Positions 37,127-46,004 are shown, counted from the stretch's first letter. The stretch: 64,000 nt of DNA from Corynebacterium glyciniphilum AJ 3170 (GCF_000626675.1 NZ_CP006842.1:682001-746000); one strand, 5' to 3'. Program-made: numbers and translations. The notes: generated from the letters alone by a model not told the origin.

Positions 37127-38001
37127 TGCGCGGCATCATCCTGGCCGGTGGTACCGGATCCAGGTTGCGACCCATCACTCTCGGGGTGTCCAAGCAGCTT
37201 GTCCCTGTCTATGACAAGCCGATGATCTATTACCCGCTGAGTACCTTGATGCTGGCTGGAATCCGCGAGATCCTCGTCATCACCACACCTGAGGACAATG
37301 ACCAGTTCCGGCGACTGCTCGGCGACGGTTCGCAGTTTGGCGTCAGCATCGTCTACACCGTGCAGGACGCACCCAACGGCCTCGCTGAAGCGTTCGTTCT
37401 CGGCGCCGAGTTTATCGGTGACGAGCCGGTCGCCCTGGTGCTCGGCGACAACATCTTCTACGGTGCGGGGCTCGGCTCCCAGCTGCGTCGTTTCCACGAC
37501 GTCCAGGGCGGAGCGATTTTCGCGTACTGGGTCGCTGACCCCTCGGCGTACGGTGTGGTCGATTTCGACGAGCAGGGGACGGCAACCTCACTGGAAGAGA
37601 AGCCGGACGACCCGCGGTCCAACTTCGCGGTGCCCGGTCTGTACTTCTATGCCCCGGATGTGGTTGATGTCGCCAGAGGGCTCAAGCCGTCCGCACGTGG
37701 AGAACTGGAGATTACCGACGTCAACCGGGCCTACCTCGATCGGGGAGAGCTTCAGGTAGACATCCTCCCACGGGGGACCGCCTGGTTGGACACGGGGACG
37801 GTCGACAACCTCATGGCTGCAGGCGATTTCGTACGCACTATCGAGGAACGCCAGGGACTCAAGATCGGCTGCCCTGAGGAAGTCGCCTGGCGGATGGGGT
37901 ACCTGACGGACGATGAGCTCGCTCAGCGAGCTGATGCTCACGGATCCTCAGCGTACGCCGCTTACCTCCGGACGTTGCTACGGCGAGGCAAAGAGGTCTG
38001 A
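37126..38001 (+). CDS. rmlA: Glucose-1-phosphate thymidylyltransferase
   Basis: First enzyme of dTDP-rhamnose synthesis (291 residues): joins dTTP and glucose-1-phosphate. N-terminal [20 protein letters not shown] with the nucleotide loop, [52 protein letters not shown], and [13 protein letters not shown]. Start ATG 37126 overlaps the rmlC stop, so the pair is translationally coupled. The frame also allows GTG 37123. Confidence 0.95.
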   Translation: MRGIILAGGTGSRLRPITLGVSKQLVPVYDKPMIYYPLSTLMLAGIREILVITTPEDNDQFRRLLGDGSQFGVSIVYTVQDAPNGLAEAFVLGAEFIGDEPVALVLGDNIFYGAGLGSQLRRFHDVQGGAIFAYWVADPSAYGVVDFDEQGTATSLEEKPDDPRSNFAVPGLYFYAPDVVDVARGLKPSARGELEITDVNRAYLDRGELQVDILPRGTAWLDTGTVDNLMAAGDFVRTIEERQGLKIGCPEEVAWRMGYLTDDELAQRADAHGSSAYAAYLRTLLRRGKEV

Positions 38002-38007
38002 GACCCG

Positions 38008-38478
38008 CTATCCCTGGGCGCCGTTTTCGCCGTCCTTCTTCTCCTGGCGGCCTGAGTCTCCCTGGCTGCCGCGGGTACCTGTGCCGTCGGACTGTCCCTT
38101 TCCGGGGTTGTGGTCCGTGGATTCGGGTGATGCAGGAGGAGTGTCGTTCTCCTTCGCTTCGCCTGTGGCGCTGGTGGTTCCGGCATCTTTCTCACCGGGC
38201 TTCCAGTGCTCACCGCGCCGGGCACGTTCCACTGCCTCCTGCTCACGCCGTTCTGCTTCGCGTTGGGCCTTGAAGCGTTCCTTCTTGATGTTCCACAGGA
38301 AATCAGGGTCATCGTCCGGACCCTTGTTCTTGACGACCTGGTTCTTCTGGCGACCCAGTGAGGGGAACTGATTGTTCTGTGGCGTACGTGACGTGTTGTT
38401 CCACGTCTTCGGCCCGAATGCCTTCCACAGCACGATGACCGTGACGATCACGAGCACAACGATCACTAGACGTCCCAT
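38008..38478 (-). CDS. Hypothetical protein with one N-terminal membrane helix
   Basis: 156 residues. MGRLVIVVLVIVTVIVLWKAFG is a membrane anchor; the rest is hydrophilic, with a basic helical part (KKERFKAQREAERREQEAVERA) and a Gly/Ser/Glu low-complexity tail. AGGAGGTCGACAAC before ATG 38478 is a strong ribosome binding site, so the start is not the upstream ATG at 38553. Convergent with rmlA, 6 bp apart. No family recognised. Confidence 0.75.
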   Translation of the reverse strand: MGRLVIVVLVIVTVIVLWKAFGPKTWNNTSRTPQNNQFPSLGRQKNQVVKNKGPDDDPDFLWNIKKERFKAQREAERREQEAVERARRGEHWKPGEKDAGTTSATGEAKENDTPPASPESTDHNPGKGQSDGTGTRGSQGDSGRQEKKDGENGAQG

Positions 38479-38657
38479 TGTTGTCGACCTCCTGTCGGCG
38501 TAGGGGTGGTCGGTGTCGGACCGACGTGTCTCCTTCCATGCTAACCACCTCACGGCGTTGAGTCGATCACGGGGCGTGAATAGTGTTCATCGCCGAGAGC
38601 GAACACCGGGCGTGAGAGGTTTGGGGCTGTGTCGCGAGGGGTCGTAAGCTGGTCGTC

Positions 38658-39005
38658 GTGGACGAGAACAGCACCAGCTCAGATAATGCAGGCAGCCCCG
38701 ACCTGAAGCCGGGACGGCTTCCGGCGGGCGCGTGGCGTGACATCGCCCTCTACGGTCTTGCGCGGCTGCTGGTGTTCGTCGTGTTGACTGTCATCATTCA
38801 GTCGGTGGCCGTCCTGATGGGTATGGGGCAGTCCTTCCCCCTGCTGATGAGCGCACTTCTCGCGTTGATCGTGGCACTGCCGCTGTCGATGCTGCTGTTC
38901 AAGAAGTTGCGGTTGCGCGTCAATGAACAGATCGCGGTCAGGGACGCCGGGCGTCGGGCGCACAAGGAGCAGATGCGTGCGCAGCTCGAGGAGCGACTGG
39001 ACTGA
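38658..39005 (+). CDS. DUF4229 small membrane protein
   Basis: 115 residues with two hydrophobic segments (LYGLARLLVFVVLTVIIQSVAVLMG and LLMSALLALIVALPLSMLLFKKL) and a basic cytoplasmic tail, matching the DUF4229 family found next to menA in actinobacteria. GTG 38658 has TAAGCT (38645-38650) 7 nt upstream, a leaderless pattern. Convergent with menA; a hairpin lies between them. Confidence 0.82.
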   Translation: MDENSTSSDNAGSPDLKPGRLPAGAWRDIALYGLARLLVFVVLTVIIQSVAVLMGMGQSFPLLMSALLALIVALPLSMLLFKKLRLRVNEQIAVRDAGRRAHKEQMRAQLEERLD

Positions 39006-39066
39006 CTGCCGAATCGGCGGCTGGGGCCTTCCCTCGAATGAATCCGGTCAACAAACCTCGCGCAGT

Positions 39067-39109
39067 GAGCAACCCCGCAGGTTGGTGTGAGCGACCTGCG
39101 GGGTTGCTC
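39067..39109. terminator. Bidirectional hairpin between DUF4229 gene and menA
   Basis: A perfect 16-bp stem (39067-39082 with 39094-39109, 11-nt loop) lies between the two convergent genes. Neither side has a long T-run, so it may act as a hairpin barrier more than a classical terminator. Confidence 0.65.
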
Positions 39110-39149
39110 CGTCAGTACCGGGCGGGTTATGCCGCCGGATGTCGGCTGA

Positions 39150-40031
39150 TCACCCCAGCAGCATCGCGATAAACATCGCCAGCGCCCAGACCAGCATTCC
39201 GCGGCCGGTCAACCCGAGGACGGGAATGAGCTCCTTGCCGGTCGCCCCTCTCACCACCGGAAGCGCGGCAACGAAGAGGAGGGGTACCGCAGCCAGGGAG
39301 ATCAGTGCGGCGATGCCGGCGGCAGATACCGCCACGGTGACAATGACCGACACCAGCACCAGCGCCACATACAGGACGCGGGTCAGACGGTCACCGAGGA
39401 TCACCGCGAGGGTCGTCTTCCCCGCCTCTTTGTCCGTGGGGATGTCGCGGAGGTTGTTGACCAGATTCACCGAGGCGGACAAACTACCCACTCCCACCGC
39501 CAGCAGGAGTCCGACCCAGCTGACCGTGCCGGACTGGGTGAACTCGGTACCGAGCACGGCAACGAGTCCGAAGAACACGAAGACGGCAACCTCTCCCAGC
39601 CCCCGGTAGCCGTAGGGGTTCCTCCCGCCGGTGTAGAACCACGCACCCAGGATGCACAGTGCACCGATGAGGATCAGCCACCATGCGGACAGCAGTGACA
39701 GGACGATTCCTGCCACTCCGGCAACGGCGAAGCTCAGGAACGCCGCGTACTTCACCCGCTCCGGCGGGACAAGCCCGGAGCCCGTCAGTCGCAGGGGTCC
39801 GGAACGGTCGTCATCGGTCCCGCGGATTCCGTCGGAGTAGTCGTTGGCGTAGTTCACGCCGATGATCAGGGCCATGGCGACGACGGCCGCAAGGAGTGCC
39901 CTGGCCCAGGAGGCGTGGCCGTCGTAGACGGCGGCGGCCGTGCCGGCGAGAACCGGGGCGACGGCGTTTGCCCAGGTGTGCGGGCGTGCGCCGGTCAACC
40001 AGTCGCCGGCGGTGGCGGTGTTTTCGGACAA
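39150..40031 (-). CDS. menA: 1,4-dihydroxy-2-naphthoate polyprenyltransferase
   Basis: UbiA-family membrane prenyltransferase (293 residues) that attaches the isoprenoid tail to dihydroxynaphthoate, giving demethylmenaquinone. RPHTWANAVAPVLAGTAAA, the first Asp-rich motif in VNYANDYSDGIRGTDDDRSG, NLRDIPTDKEAGKTTLAVILG as second motif, and about eight membrane helices. AGGAGACCCCCTT precedes ATG 40031. menE lies 31 bp upstream on the same strand. Confidence 0.95.
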   Translation of the reverse strand: MSENTATAGDWLTGARPHTWANAVAPVLAGTAAAVYDGHASWARALLAAVVAMALIIGVNYANDYSDGIRGTDDDRSGPLRLTGSGLVPPERVKYAAFLSFAVAGVAGIVLSLLSAWWLILIGALCILGAWFYTGGRNPYGYRGLGEVAVFVFFGLVAVLGTEFTQSGTVSWVGLLLAVGVGSLSASVNLVNNLRDIPTDKEAGKTTLAVILGDRLTRVLYVALVLVSVIVTVAVSAAGIAALISLAAVPLLFVAALPVVRGATGKELIPVLGLTGRGMLVWALAMFIAMLLG

Positions 40032-40062
40032 GGGGGTCTCCTGACGGGGTGCCGTGGGCTTC

Positions 40063-41253
40063 TCAGGGGTCCAGCCTAGTCCGGAGCTCGTCGCTAACCG
40101 CCCGACGGTCGATTTTGCCGGGCCCGGTCGTGGGAAGGCGACGGGTGCCGAGGAGGCGCCGTGGTATCAGGTGTGCAGGCAGCCCGGCGTCCTTCATGAC
40201 GGTACGGAGTTGGGCCGTCCATTCAGCGGGTGCGTCATCGGGGAACTCGACCAGGGCGGTGACGATCTCGCCCCAGTCAGTATCGGGGAGCCCGACGGCG
40301 CAGGCAGCGTATCCGAGCGCGCCAAGTGCAGATTCGACATCCTCGGGGAGGACTTTCATGCCGCCGCTGTTGATCGCGCCGTCTGCGCGGCCCCGTACGG
40401 TGAGGACACCGTCGCTGAGACTCCCGAGATCGCTGGTGCGGAAGGTGCCGGGCGTAGGGAAGGCATCCTCCTCTGTCGGGCCGGAGACATTGCAGTACCC
40501 GTCGGCGACGGTCGGACCGGACAGGAGGACCCGGCCGGACTCATCGTCGATCGTCACCTCAGTTCCGGGGAGGGCTCGGCCGTCGTAGACCATACCGCCG
40601 GCGGTTTCCGAGGAACCGTAGGTCAGCACGATCGGGATATCGTGGCTGCGTGCGGTGTCGGCGAGACCAGTACTGGTCGCCGCTCCGCCGACCAGGATTG
40701 CTGCGTACTCACGTAGAGCAGAACGCGCGTGTTCGTCTTCGATCAGGCGCTGCAACTGGGTCGGGACCAGCGAAGTGTGGAGATCCAGGGACGGATGCGA
40801 GGCCCGTAGGTCCGAGGTGGCCTGGACGAACCCCTCCGGGGTGAAGCTGCCGCCGGGGAGGACGGTGGGGGAGTATCCGGAGTGAAGGCTACGAAGGATG
40901 ACCTGCAAACCGGCGATGTGGTGTGGTGGTAATGCCAATAGCCAGGGGCCCGTGCCAGTCCCGAAACGCTCGGCAAGGAAAGATTTCGTCGCCTCGGCGG
41001 AGGCCGTGAGATTCGGAGTCCGCAGGCGGGCTCCCTTCGGCTGACCGGTGGACCCTGACGTGCAGGCGATGAGGGTGCCGGGGGCTTCATCAGCGGTGAC
41101 CGCCATCTGGGACATCAGTTCGTGCGACTGCCCTGGTGGTGTGGGTATCACGGCACGGTGACCGTCGAGCAGATCATCCAGCACGGGGAGGGCGTCGGCA
41201 ACGCTTCGGGGAGTGAGGTCGAGGGGAAGTGCTTCAAGCTTCACCCGGACCAC
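40063..41253 (-). CDS. menE: o-Succinylbenzoate-CoA ligase
   Basis: ANL-superfamily acyl-CoA ligase (396 residues, a short form) that activates o-succinylbenzoate. ATP loop ACTSGSTGQPKGARLRTPN, PPHHIAGLQVILRSL, YGSSETAGGMVYDG, FRTSDLGSLSDGVLTVRGRADGAINSGG, and the C-terminal catalytic Lys in TTGPGKIDRRAV. GTG 41253 is used; another GTG nine bases later is possible. It probably forms one unit with menA, and perhaps with the hypothetical gene 33 bp upstream. Confidence 0.94.
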   Translation of the reverse strand: MVRVKLEALPLDLTPRSVADALPVLDDLLDGHRAVIPTPPGQSHELMSQMAVTADEAPGTLIACTSGSTGQPKGARLRTPNLTASAEATKSFLAERFGTGTGPWLLALPPHHIAGLQVILRSLHSGYSPTVLPGGSFTPEGFVQATSDLRASHPSLDLHTSLVPTQLQRLIEDEHARSALREYAAILVGGAATSTGLADTARSHDIPIVLTYGSSETAGGMVYDGRALPGTEVTIDDESGRVLLSGPTVADGYCNVSGPTEEDAFPTPGTFRTSDLGSLSDGVLTVRGRADGAINSGGMKVLPEDVESALGALGYAACAVGLPDTDWGEIVTALVEFPDDAPAEWTAQLRTVMKDAGLPAHLIPRRLLGTRRLPTTGPGKIDRRAVSDELRTRLDP

Positions 41254-41286
41254 GCTACGCCGCGGAGGGGAGCGCGGGGAGATGCG

Positions 41287-41697
41287 TCAGGCCAGGAGTC
41301 CGAAAGATGCCACGGAGGTGCAGGCCGCGGTGGCCTCTGCAGTCGACGGACGGTGGCCGTGAAGTGCTCGGAACGCGGCGCGGACCTCACGAGGTGTGGC
41401 AGGAGTGCGGCCTTCGTCGATGAGGAGTGCCAGCACGTCTGTCGTGTCGGTACCGACACCGAGCGCGGTGGGGGAGAACACCCGAGTGTTCGGCCCGGTG
41501 TGCTCAGGTTGCACGGTTCGGTGGAGGGTCGTGGTGCCCCGTGCCTGCGTTGCACCGGCCCTGTCGCGGTCCGGGCGGCAGCCGGGGAGGACACCGAGCA
41601 CAGTGCAGTCGGTGGTGGTACGGACTCCGGCTCCGGGCCTGCGGTACCAGTCGAAGAGACGGACCAGCGGCCGGGTGATGGATGTCGGGTACGGCAT
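41287..41697 (-). CDS. Hypothetical protein upstream of menE
   Basis: 136 residues starting MPYPTSITRPLVRLFDWYRR. GAAGGAAG lies 7 nt before ATG 41697, which is a good ribosome binding site. The C-terminal part (DVLALLIDEGRTPATPREVRAAFRALHG) looks like a folded alpha-helical piece; the middle is Thr/Arg-rich and less convincing. I recognise no family. Two long overlapping frames exist, but their composition is shadow-like. A promoter with an inverted repeat lies upstream at 41785-41812. Confidence 0.5.
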   Translation of the reverse strand: MPYPTSITRPLVRLFDWYRRPGAGVRTTTDCTVLGVLPGCRPDRDRAGATQARGTTTLHRTVQPEHTGPNTRVFSPTALGVGTDTTDVLALLIDEGRTPATPREVRAAFRALHGHRPSTAEATAACTSVASFGLLA

Positions 41698-41784
41698 GGG
41701 ACTTCACTTCCTTCAGGCAGGTACTCGCCGGGAACGGCGGGGGTACGGACACTACGTTGACGATCTCCCAGAGATGGTAGATAC

Positions 41785-41812
41785 AAACAATGGGAGTCGT
41801 CAAGTATTGTTT
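41785..41812. promoter_or_regulatory. Inverted repeat AAACAAT-N14-ATTGTTT in a reverse-strand promoter
   Basis: Perfect 7-bp arms (41785-41791 and 41806-41812) separated by 14 bp, in an AT-rich spot of a GC-rich region. On the reverse strand the spacer contains TTGACG, a consensus-like -35, upstream of the gene at 41697. The geometry suits a dimeric repressor. Confidence 0.5.
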
Positions 41813-41861
41813 ATGTTCCCCCTGCGTGAAGGCCAGTTTCGGCGTGTCTGTCCGGGTTCGG

Positions 41862-42158
41862 TCAGTGCCCGCCGGCCTGCCCGGCGGTGCCGAAGACATC
41901 CCAACCGAACGCGGAGTAGATCCGTCCCTGGGTGATCCACAGCAGTCCGACGAGGATCGACAGGGCGATGATCCCGAAGATGACCACGGCAGCGGTCCGG
42001 CGCCACGGAGCGACGTTCGCCGGCTGCCCGGGACCGCCGGTGGCGCCGTCCGAGCTCGGTACCCACAGGCGGATACCCACGCCGAACAGGATCGGAAGAC
42101 CGGCGCCCAGTACGAGACCTGCGATGGTGACCTGGAGCAGTGATTCGAGGATGGTCAT
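41862..42158 (-). CDS. Small membrane protein paired with pitA
   Basis: 98 residues with two hydrophobic segments (LLQVTIAGLVLGAGLPILFGVGIRLW and TAAVVIFGIIALSILVGLLWITQG) joined by a short Gly/Pro-rich loop. It starts 3 bp after the pitA stop on the same strand, so it is almost certainly co-transcribed and may be an accessory subunit of the phosphate carrier. ATG 42158 has GGAG upstream. No functional family name can be given. Confidence 0.75.
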   Translation of the reverse strand: MTILESLLQVTIAGLVLGAGLPILFGVGIRLWVPSSDGATGGPGQPANVAPWRRTAAVVIFGIIALSILVGLLWITQGRIYSAFGWDVFGTAGQAGGH

Positions 42159-42160
42159 GG

Positions 42161-43558
42161 TCAGCTCTCCTTGGAGGTGCTGGTCGGGTACCCGGCGGAG
42201 GTGTCGAGGACGGAGGCGGGGTCACCACGCCCGATGACCGGGTCGTCGAAGGTGCCGCCGTCCGGGGTCGTCCCGACTCCGGCACCGGCGAGCGCGTGGA
42301 CGAAGGTGTCGGAGTCCTGCTTTGCGGGGGTCTCGTCGGAATCCGTGTCGGCTCCGCTCACGGTGCCGACTGTGGCGCTGGCACCGGTTTCGGGGGCCAG
42401 TCCGTGCTCGTCCCAGTCCTCGTTGACGTTGTCGGCGTGCACCGGCTGCTTCCGCGCCTTGTACACGATGAGGCCGACGCCGGTCGCCAGGATCAGGAAG
42501 GAGAACAGGGAGCCTACCGCCATTGTCGTGGCTTCTGCGACGAGATTGGAGAGCGTCCACACCAGCCAGGAAACCGCCGCTGCCAGAGGCAGTGTGGTGA
42601 TCCAGGCGATGCCCATCCGTCCGGCGACCCCCCACCGGACCTTGGCGCCGGGCTTGCCGACTCCGGAGCCGAGGATCGACCCGGTGGCGACGTGGGTGGT
42701 GGACAGCGCCATGCCCATGTGCGCAGAGGTCAGGATGATGGCGGCGGAAGACGTCTCAGCAGCCATGCCCTGAGGAGAGGTGATCTCCACCAGGCCCTTG
42801 CCCAGGGTCCGGATCACACGCCAGCCGCCGGCGTAGGTTCCGGCGGCGATGGCGATCGCACAGCTCGCGGTGACCCAGAAGGGCATGTCTGCGGCGGCGT
42901 CGAGGTTTCCGCTGGCGACGAGGGCCAGGAAGATCACGCCCATGGTCTTCTGTGCATCCGAGGTGCCGTGGGCGAGGGCGACCAGGGACGCTGAGCCGAT
43001 CTGTCCGAGACGGAACAGGTTGTCGCGCTCCCCCTCGCGGGTCCGCCGGGTGAGCTTGAAGACCCCGGCGGTGCCGACGGCTGCGACCAGGCCCGCAATC
43101 ACGGGTGCGGCGAGCGCCGGGACGATGATCTTCTGCAGGACACCGTCCCACACGACACCGGATACGCCGAGGGCGGCGATGGCTGCACCGATCAGTCCGC
43201 CGAACAGGGCGTGGGAGGAGCTGGAAGGCAGCCCGAAGAGCCAGGTGAAGAGGTTCCACAGAATGCCGCCGATAAGTCCGGCGAAGACGACAAGGAGGAG
43301 TTTGTCGGCCTCAGCGACGACACTGAGGTCGAAGTCCTCGAGGTTCACGATCCCGTTGGCCACCGTCTTGGCAACCTCTACGGAGAGGAACGCTCCGACG
43401 AGGTTCAGCAGGCCGGCCAGGGCGACCGCTGTCTTTGGCTTCAGGGCTTTGGTGGCGATGGAGGTGGCCATCGCGTTGGCAGTGTCGTGGAAGCCGTTGG
43501 TGAAGTCGAAAGCCAGGGCGGTCCCGATCACGAGCAGAAGGATGAGAAGCTCAGTCAC
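42161..43558 (-). CDS. pitA: Low-affinity inorganic phosphate transporter, Pit family
   Basis: 465-residue PHO4-family carrier with about ten membrane helices in two inverted halves. The first signature FDFTNGFHDTANAMATSIATKAL and the second AHGTSDAQKTMGVIFLAL, with the repeated GVGKPGAKVRWGVAGRMGIAW region, are clear. It imports metal-phosphate with protons. The C-terminal 80 residues are hydrophilic and acidic, probably cytoplasmic. Members in this order lie near the men genes. RegX3 control is possible but no box was proven in the upstream gap. Confidence 0.94.
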   Translation of the reverse strand: MTELLILLLVIGTALAFDFTNGFHDTANAMATSIATKALKPKTAVALAGLLNLVGAFLSVEVAKTVANGIVNLEDFDLSVVAEADKLLLVVFAGLIGGILWNLFTWLFGLPSSSSHALFGGLIGAAIAALGVSGVVWDGVLQKIIVPALAAPVIAGLVAAVGTAGVFKLTRRTREGERDNLFRLGQIGSASLVALAHGTSDAQKTMGVIFLALVASGNLDAAADMPFWVTASCAIAIAAGTYAGGWRVIRTLGKGLVEITSPQGMAAETSSAAIILTSAHMGMALSTTHVATGSILGSGVGKPGAKVRWGVAGRMGIAWITTLPLAAAVSWLVWTLSNLVAEATTMAVGSLFSFLILATGVGLIVYKARKQPVHADNVNEDWDEHGLAPETGASATVGTVSGADTDSDETPAKQDSDTFVHALAGAGVGTTPDGGTFDDPVIGRGDPASVLDTSAGYPTSTSKES

Positions 43559-43869
43559 ACCTAGAAATATCCCGCCTATCGGCGGAAACGTCTACTCCCC
43601 AGAAAAATATGGGGGTGAAAAACGGGGGTATATAGTGTTCACTTAAGTGGTCGACTTTTCTGCGAATCTGCAGGTCACTGGCACTGGTGTTGTTACCGCC
43701 GACAACGGAGAGGGTAAACAGTGGGTGAATTCAAGGGAAATTCCGCAGTTGTGCTACAGGAATGACCTGCGCGGCATGTCCGGGGGCGGACTGATCATTG
43801 ACGGAACCCATGGTCAGTGATGGGCGTGCCGAAAAATCATCGCGGATTCCCTGAATTCTCAGGATTAAC
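43559..43869. other. 311-bp intergenic region between menB and pitA
   Basis: No gene is supported. It holds the reverse-strand pitA promoter: TATATA-like sequence near 43629-43634, a perfect 10-bp palindrome CACTTAAGTG at 43640-43649, and GGGGG-rich repeats (GGGGGTGAA and GGGGGTATA, about 43612-43632). The left part before 43600 could fold into a small CCCC/GGGG hairpin in the pitA leader. The half toward menB shows nothing clear. Confidence 0.4.
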
Positions 43870-44814
43870 TCAGTAATAGTAGGGGAACTCATCCCAGCGG
43901 GGAGCGCGCTTCTCCAGGAAGGAATCACGCCCTTCCACCGCCTCATCGGTCATGTAGGCCAGGCGGGTCGCCTCCCCGGCGAATACCTGCTGCCCCATCA
44001 GCCCGTCATCCGAGAGATTGAAGGCGAACTTCAACATCCGCTGGGCAGTGGGGGACTTGCCGTTGATCGCCCGTGCCCATTCGACTGCGGTCTCCTCGAG
44101 CTCAGCGTGGTCGGCAACCTCGTTGACCGCACCCATCTGCATCATGCGTTCGGCGGAGTAGGATCGGCCCAGGAAGAAGATCTCCCGGGCATACTTCTGG
44201 CCCACCTGCTTGGCCAGGTATGCCGAGCCGTAACCGGCATCGAAAGATCCGACGTCGGCATCCGTCTGCTTGAACATGCCGTGCTCGCGGGAGGCGATTG
44301 TCAGGTCGCAGACGACGTGCAGACTGTGGCCGCCACCGGCCGCCCATCCGTTGACCACCGCGATGACGACCTTCGGCATCGTCCGGATCAACCGCTGCAC
44401 TTCGAGAATGTGCAGTCGGCCGCCCTCAGCCTTGACTCGCGCGTCATCGACTTTGTCGGCGGTCGCAGCGGTGACGTCATTGTCGTGCTCAGTGGCGTAC
44501 TGGTATCCGGACCTGCCACGGATGCGCTGGTCGCCGCCCGAGCAGAACGCCCAGCCGCCGTCCTTCGGGCTGGGGCCGTTACCGGTCAGCAGGATGGTCC
44601 CGACGTCCGGGGAGCGTCGGGCGTGGTCGAGGGCACGGTACAGCTCGTCGACGGTGTGGGGGCGGAAGGCGTTACGCACCTCGGGCCGGTCGAACGCGAT
44701 GCGGACGATGCCGTTCTCGCGCCCGCCCCCCGCATGACGGTGGTAGGTGATGTCGTCGAAGCTGAAGCCGGGGACCTCGCGCCACTGAGAAGGGTCAAAG
44801 GGGTTGTCTGTCAT
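43870..44814 (-). CDS. menB: 1,4-dihydroxy-2-naphthoyl-CoA synthase
   Basis: Crotonase-fold enzyme (314 residues) that closes the second ring in menaquinone synthesis. IAFDRPEVRNAFRPHTVDELYRAL, the CSGGDQRIRGR oxyanion loop, VNGWAAGGGHSLHVVCDLTIASRE, and DAGYGSAYLAKQVGQKYAREIFF with a C-terminal EGRDSFLEKRAPRWDEFPYYY tail. ATG 44814 is preceded by a TACGAT box (reverse strand, 44821-44826) at 6 nt. That box shares two bases with the -10 box of divergent menC. Confidence 0.96.
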   Translation of the reverse strand: MTDNPFDPSQWREVPGFSFDDITYHRHAGGGRENGIVRIAFDRPEVRNAFRPHTVDELYRALDHARRSPDVGTILLTGNGPSPKDGGWAFCSGGDQRIRGRSGYQYATEHDNDVTAATADKVDDARVKAEGGRLHILEVQRLIRTMPKVVIAVVNGWAAGGGHSLHVVCDLTIASREHGMFKQTDADVGSFDAGYGSAYLAKQVGQKYAREIFFLGRSYSAERMMQMGAVNEVADHAELEETAVEWARAINGKSPTAQRMLKFAFNLSDDGLMGQQVFAGEATRLAYMTDEAVEGRDSFLEKRAPRWDEFPYYY

Positions 44815-44820
44815 GTCACC

Positions 44821-44830
44821 ATCGTAGGGT
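44821..44830. promoter_or_regulatory. Overlapping divergent -10 boxes of menB and menC
   Basis: In the 22 bp between the two start codons, the sequence ATCGTAGGGT holds TACGAT on the reverse strand (44821-44826, 6 nt before the menB ATG) and TAGGGT on the forward strand (44825-44830, 6 nt before the menC ATG). They share the TA at 44825-44826. Both fit leaderless starts. Confidence 0.6.
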
Positions 44831-44836
44831 GTTGGT

Positions 44837-45904
44837 ATGCAGTCTTCTGACCGTCCTGCCGAATACGGCCCACCGGCCTTGTCGGAACTCACTGACCGCG
44901 CCCGGGTTGTCAGCTGCCCCCTGCGAGTGCCGTTCAGGGGGGTCACGGAACGGGAGCTGATGCTCATCGAGGCGCCGTCCGGCTGGGTGGAGTGGTCGCC
45001 GTTCCTGGAGTACGACGCAGAAGAGGCATCGCGGTGGCTCCGCAACGCAGTGGAACTGGGCTGGGGGCGCCTCCCGGAGCCGTCACTGTCGTCGGTTGAG
45101 GTGAACGCGACCATTCCGGCGGTGGACGTGGTTGCTGACCCGGAGGCCGTACCCCGCCTGCTGGACCGGTACCCGGGTTGCACCACGGTGAAGGTCAAGG
45201 TTGCGGAGAAAGGACAGACGCTCCAGGATGACCTCGCGCGCGTCCGGGCGGTACGGGACGCCCGACCGGGGATCGCCGTCCGCGTGGACGCGAATGCCGG
45301 TTGGAGCGTCGATGACGCCTTCGCTGCCGCCCAGGCTCTCACCGACCCGTCCCGGGGTGGTGGGCCCCTGGACTACATGGAGCAGCCGTGTGCCACGGTC
45401 GCCGAGCTCGCCGAACTACGGCGGCGACTTGGCTCGCGCGGAATGATGGTCCGTGTCGCCGCGGACGAGCTGATCCGTAAATCCACCGACCCCTTGACCG
45501 TCGTCCAGGCTGGTGCCTGCGACGTGGCGGTGCTCAAGGCTGCGCCGTTGGGCGGTGTGTCCCGGGTCCGCGCGATCGCCGAGGAGGTCGGGCGGTTCGG
45601 AGTGGCGGTGACAGTGTCGTCTGCCCTGGAGTCCGCCGTGGGCATGTACGCCGGGATTCTCGCAGCAGCGACGCTGCCGGGCTACACCGACGACGAAGAC
45701 ATGGTTGTGGCACCGCAGGCGGCGGGCCTCGCCACAGGGTCACTGTATGCCGAGGACGTCTGCACACCCCGTGAGATCGTCGACGGGCGCCTCGCGGTGG
45801 AGCAGCTCAGCCCTGACGCGGACCGGTTGGACGGCCTGCAGGCTCCGGCGGCGCGCCGGGACTGGTGGTTCGGACGGCTCGCCGCGGCATACGCGTACCT
45901 GTAG
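44837..45904 (+). CDS. menC: o-Succinylbenzoate synthase
   Basis: Enolase-superfamily enzyme (355 residues) that dehydrates SHCHC to o-succinylbenzoate. Catalytic Lys pair in TTVKVKVAEKGQ, metal Asp in AVRVDANAGWSVDDA, Glu in DYMEQPCATVAELAEL, Asp in VAADELIRKS, and Lys in DVAVLKAAPLGGV. ATG 44837 lies 6 nt after TAGGGT (leaderless). Divergent from menB and followed by the UvrA-like gene after 100 bp. Confidence 0.95.
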   Translation: MQSSDRPAEYGPPALSELTDRARVVSCPLRVPFRGVTERELMLIEAPSGWVEWSPFLEYDAEEASRWLRNAVELGWGRLPEPSLSSVEVNATIPAVDVVADPEAVPRLLDRYPGCTTVKVKVAEKGQTLQDDLARVRAVRDARPGIAVRVDANAGWSVDDAFAAAQALTDPSRGGGPLDYMEQPCATVAELAELRRRLGSRGMMVRVAADELIRKSTDPLTVVQAGACDVAVLKAAPLGGVSRVRAIAEEVGRFGVAVTVSSALESAVGMYAGILAAATLPGYTDDEDMVVAPQAAGLATGSLYAEDVCTPREIVDGRLAVEQLSPDADRLDGLQAPAARRDWWFGRLAAAYAYL

Positions 45905-46004
45905 CGGGGACGGGTGCGCGTCGGCACAGTGAGATCGTCGAGCTGCTGGCCGCGGGGCGTGCGACGCTGCCGGTAGACCCTGCTCTTCGGCTATAAAAGA
46001 TGCA

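Noticed and set aside
41241-41786. 181-codon reverse frame (and a 179-codon forward frame) over the gene at 41287-41697
   Set aside because: Composition is Ser/Pro/Arg-rich shadow type and neither has a good start signal.
43731-43946. 71-codon reverse frame at the menB 3' end
   Set aside because: It overlaps the menB terminus out of frame and lacks any start signal.
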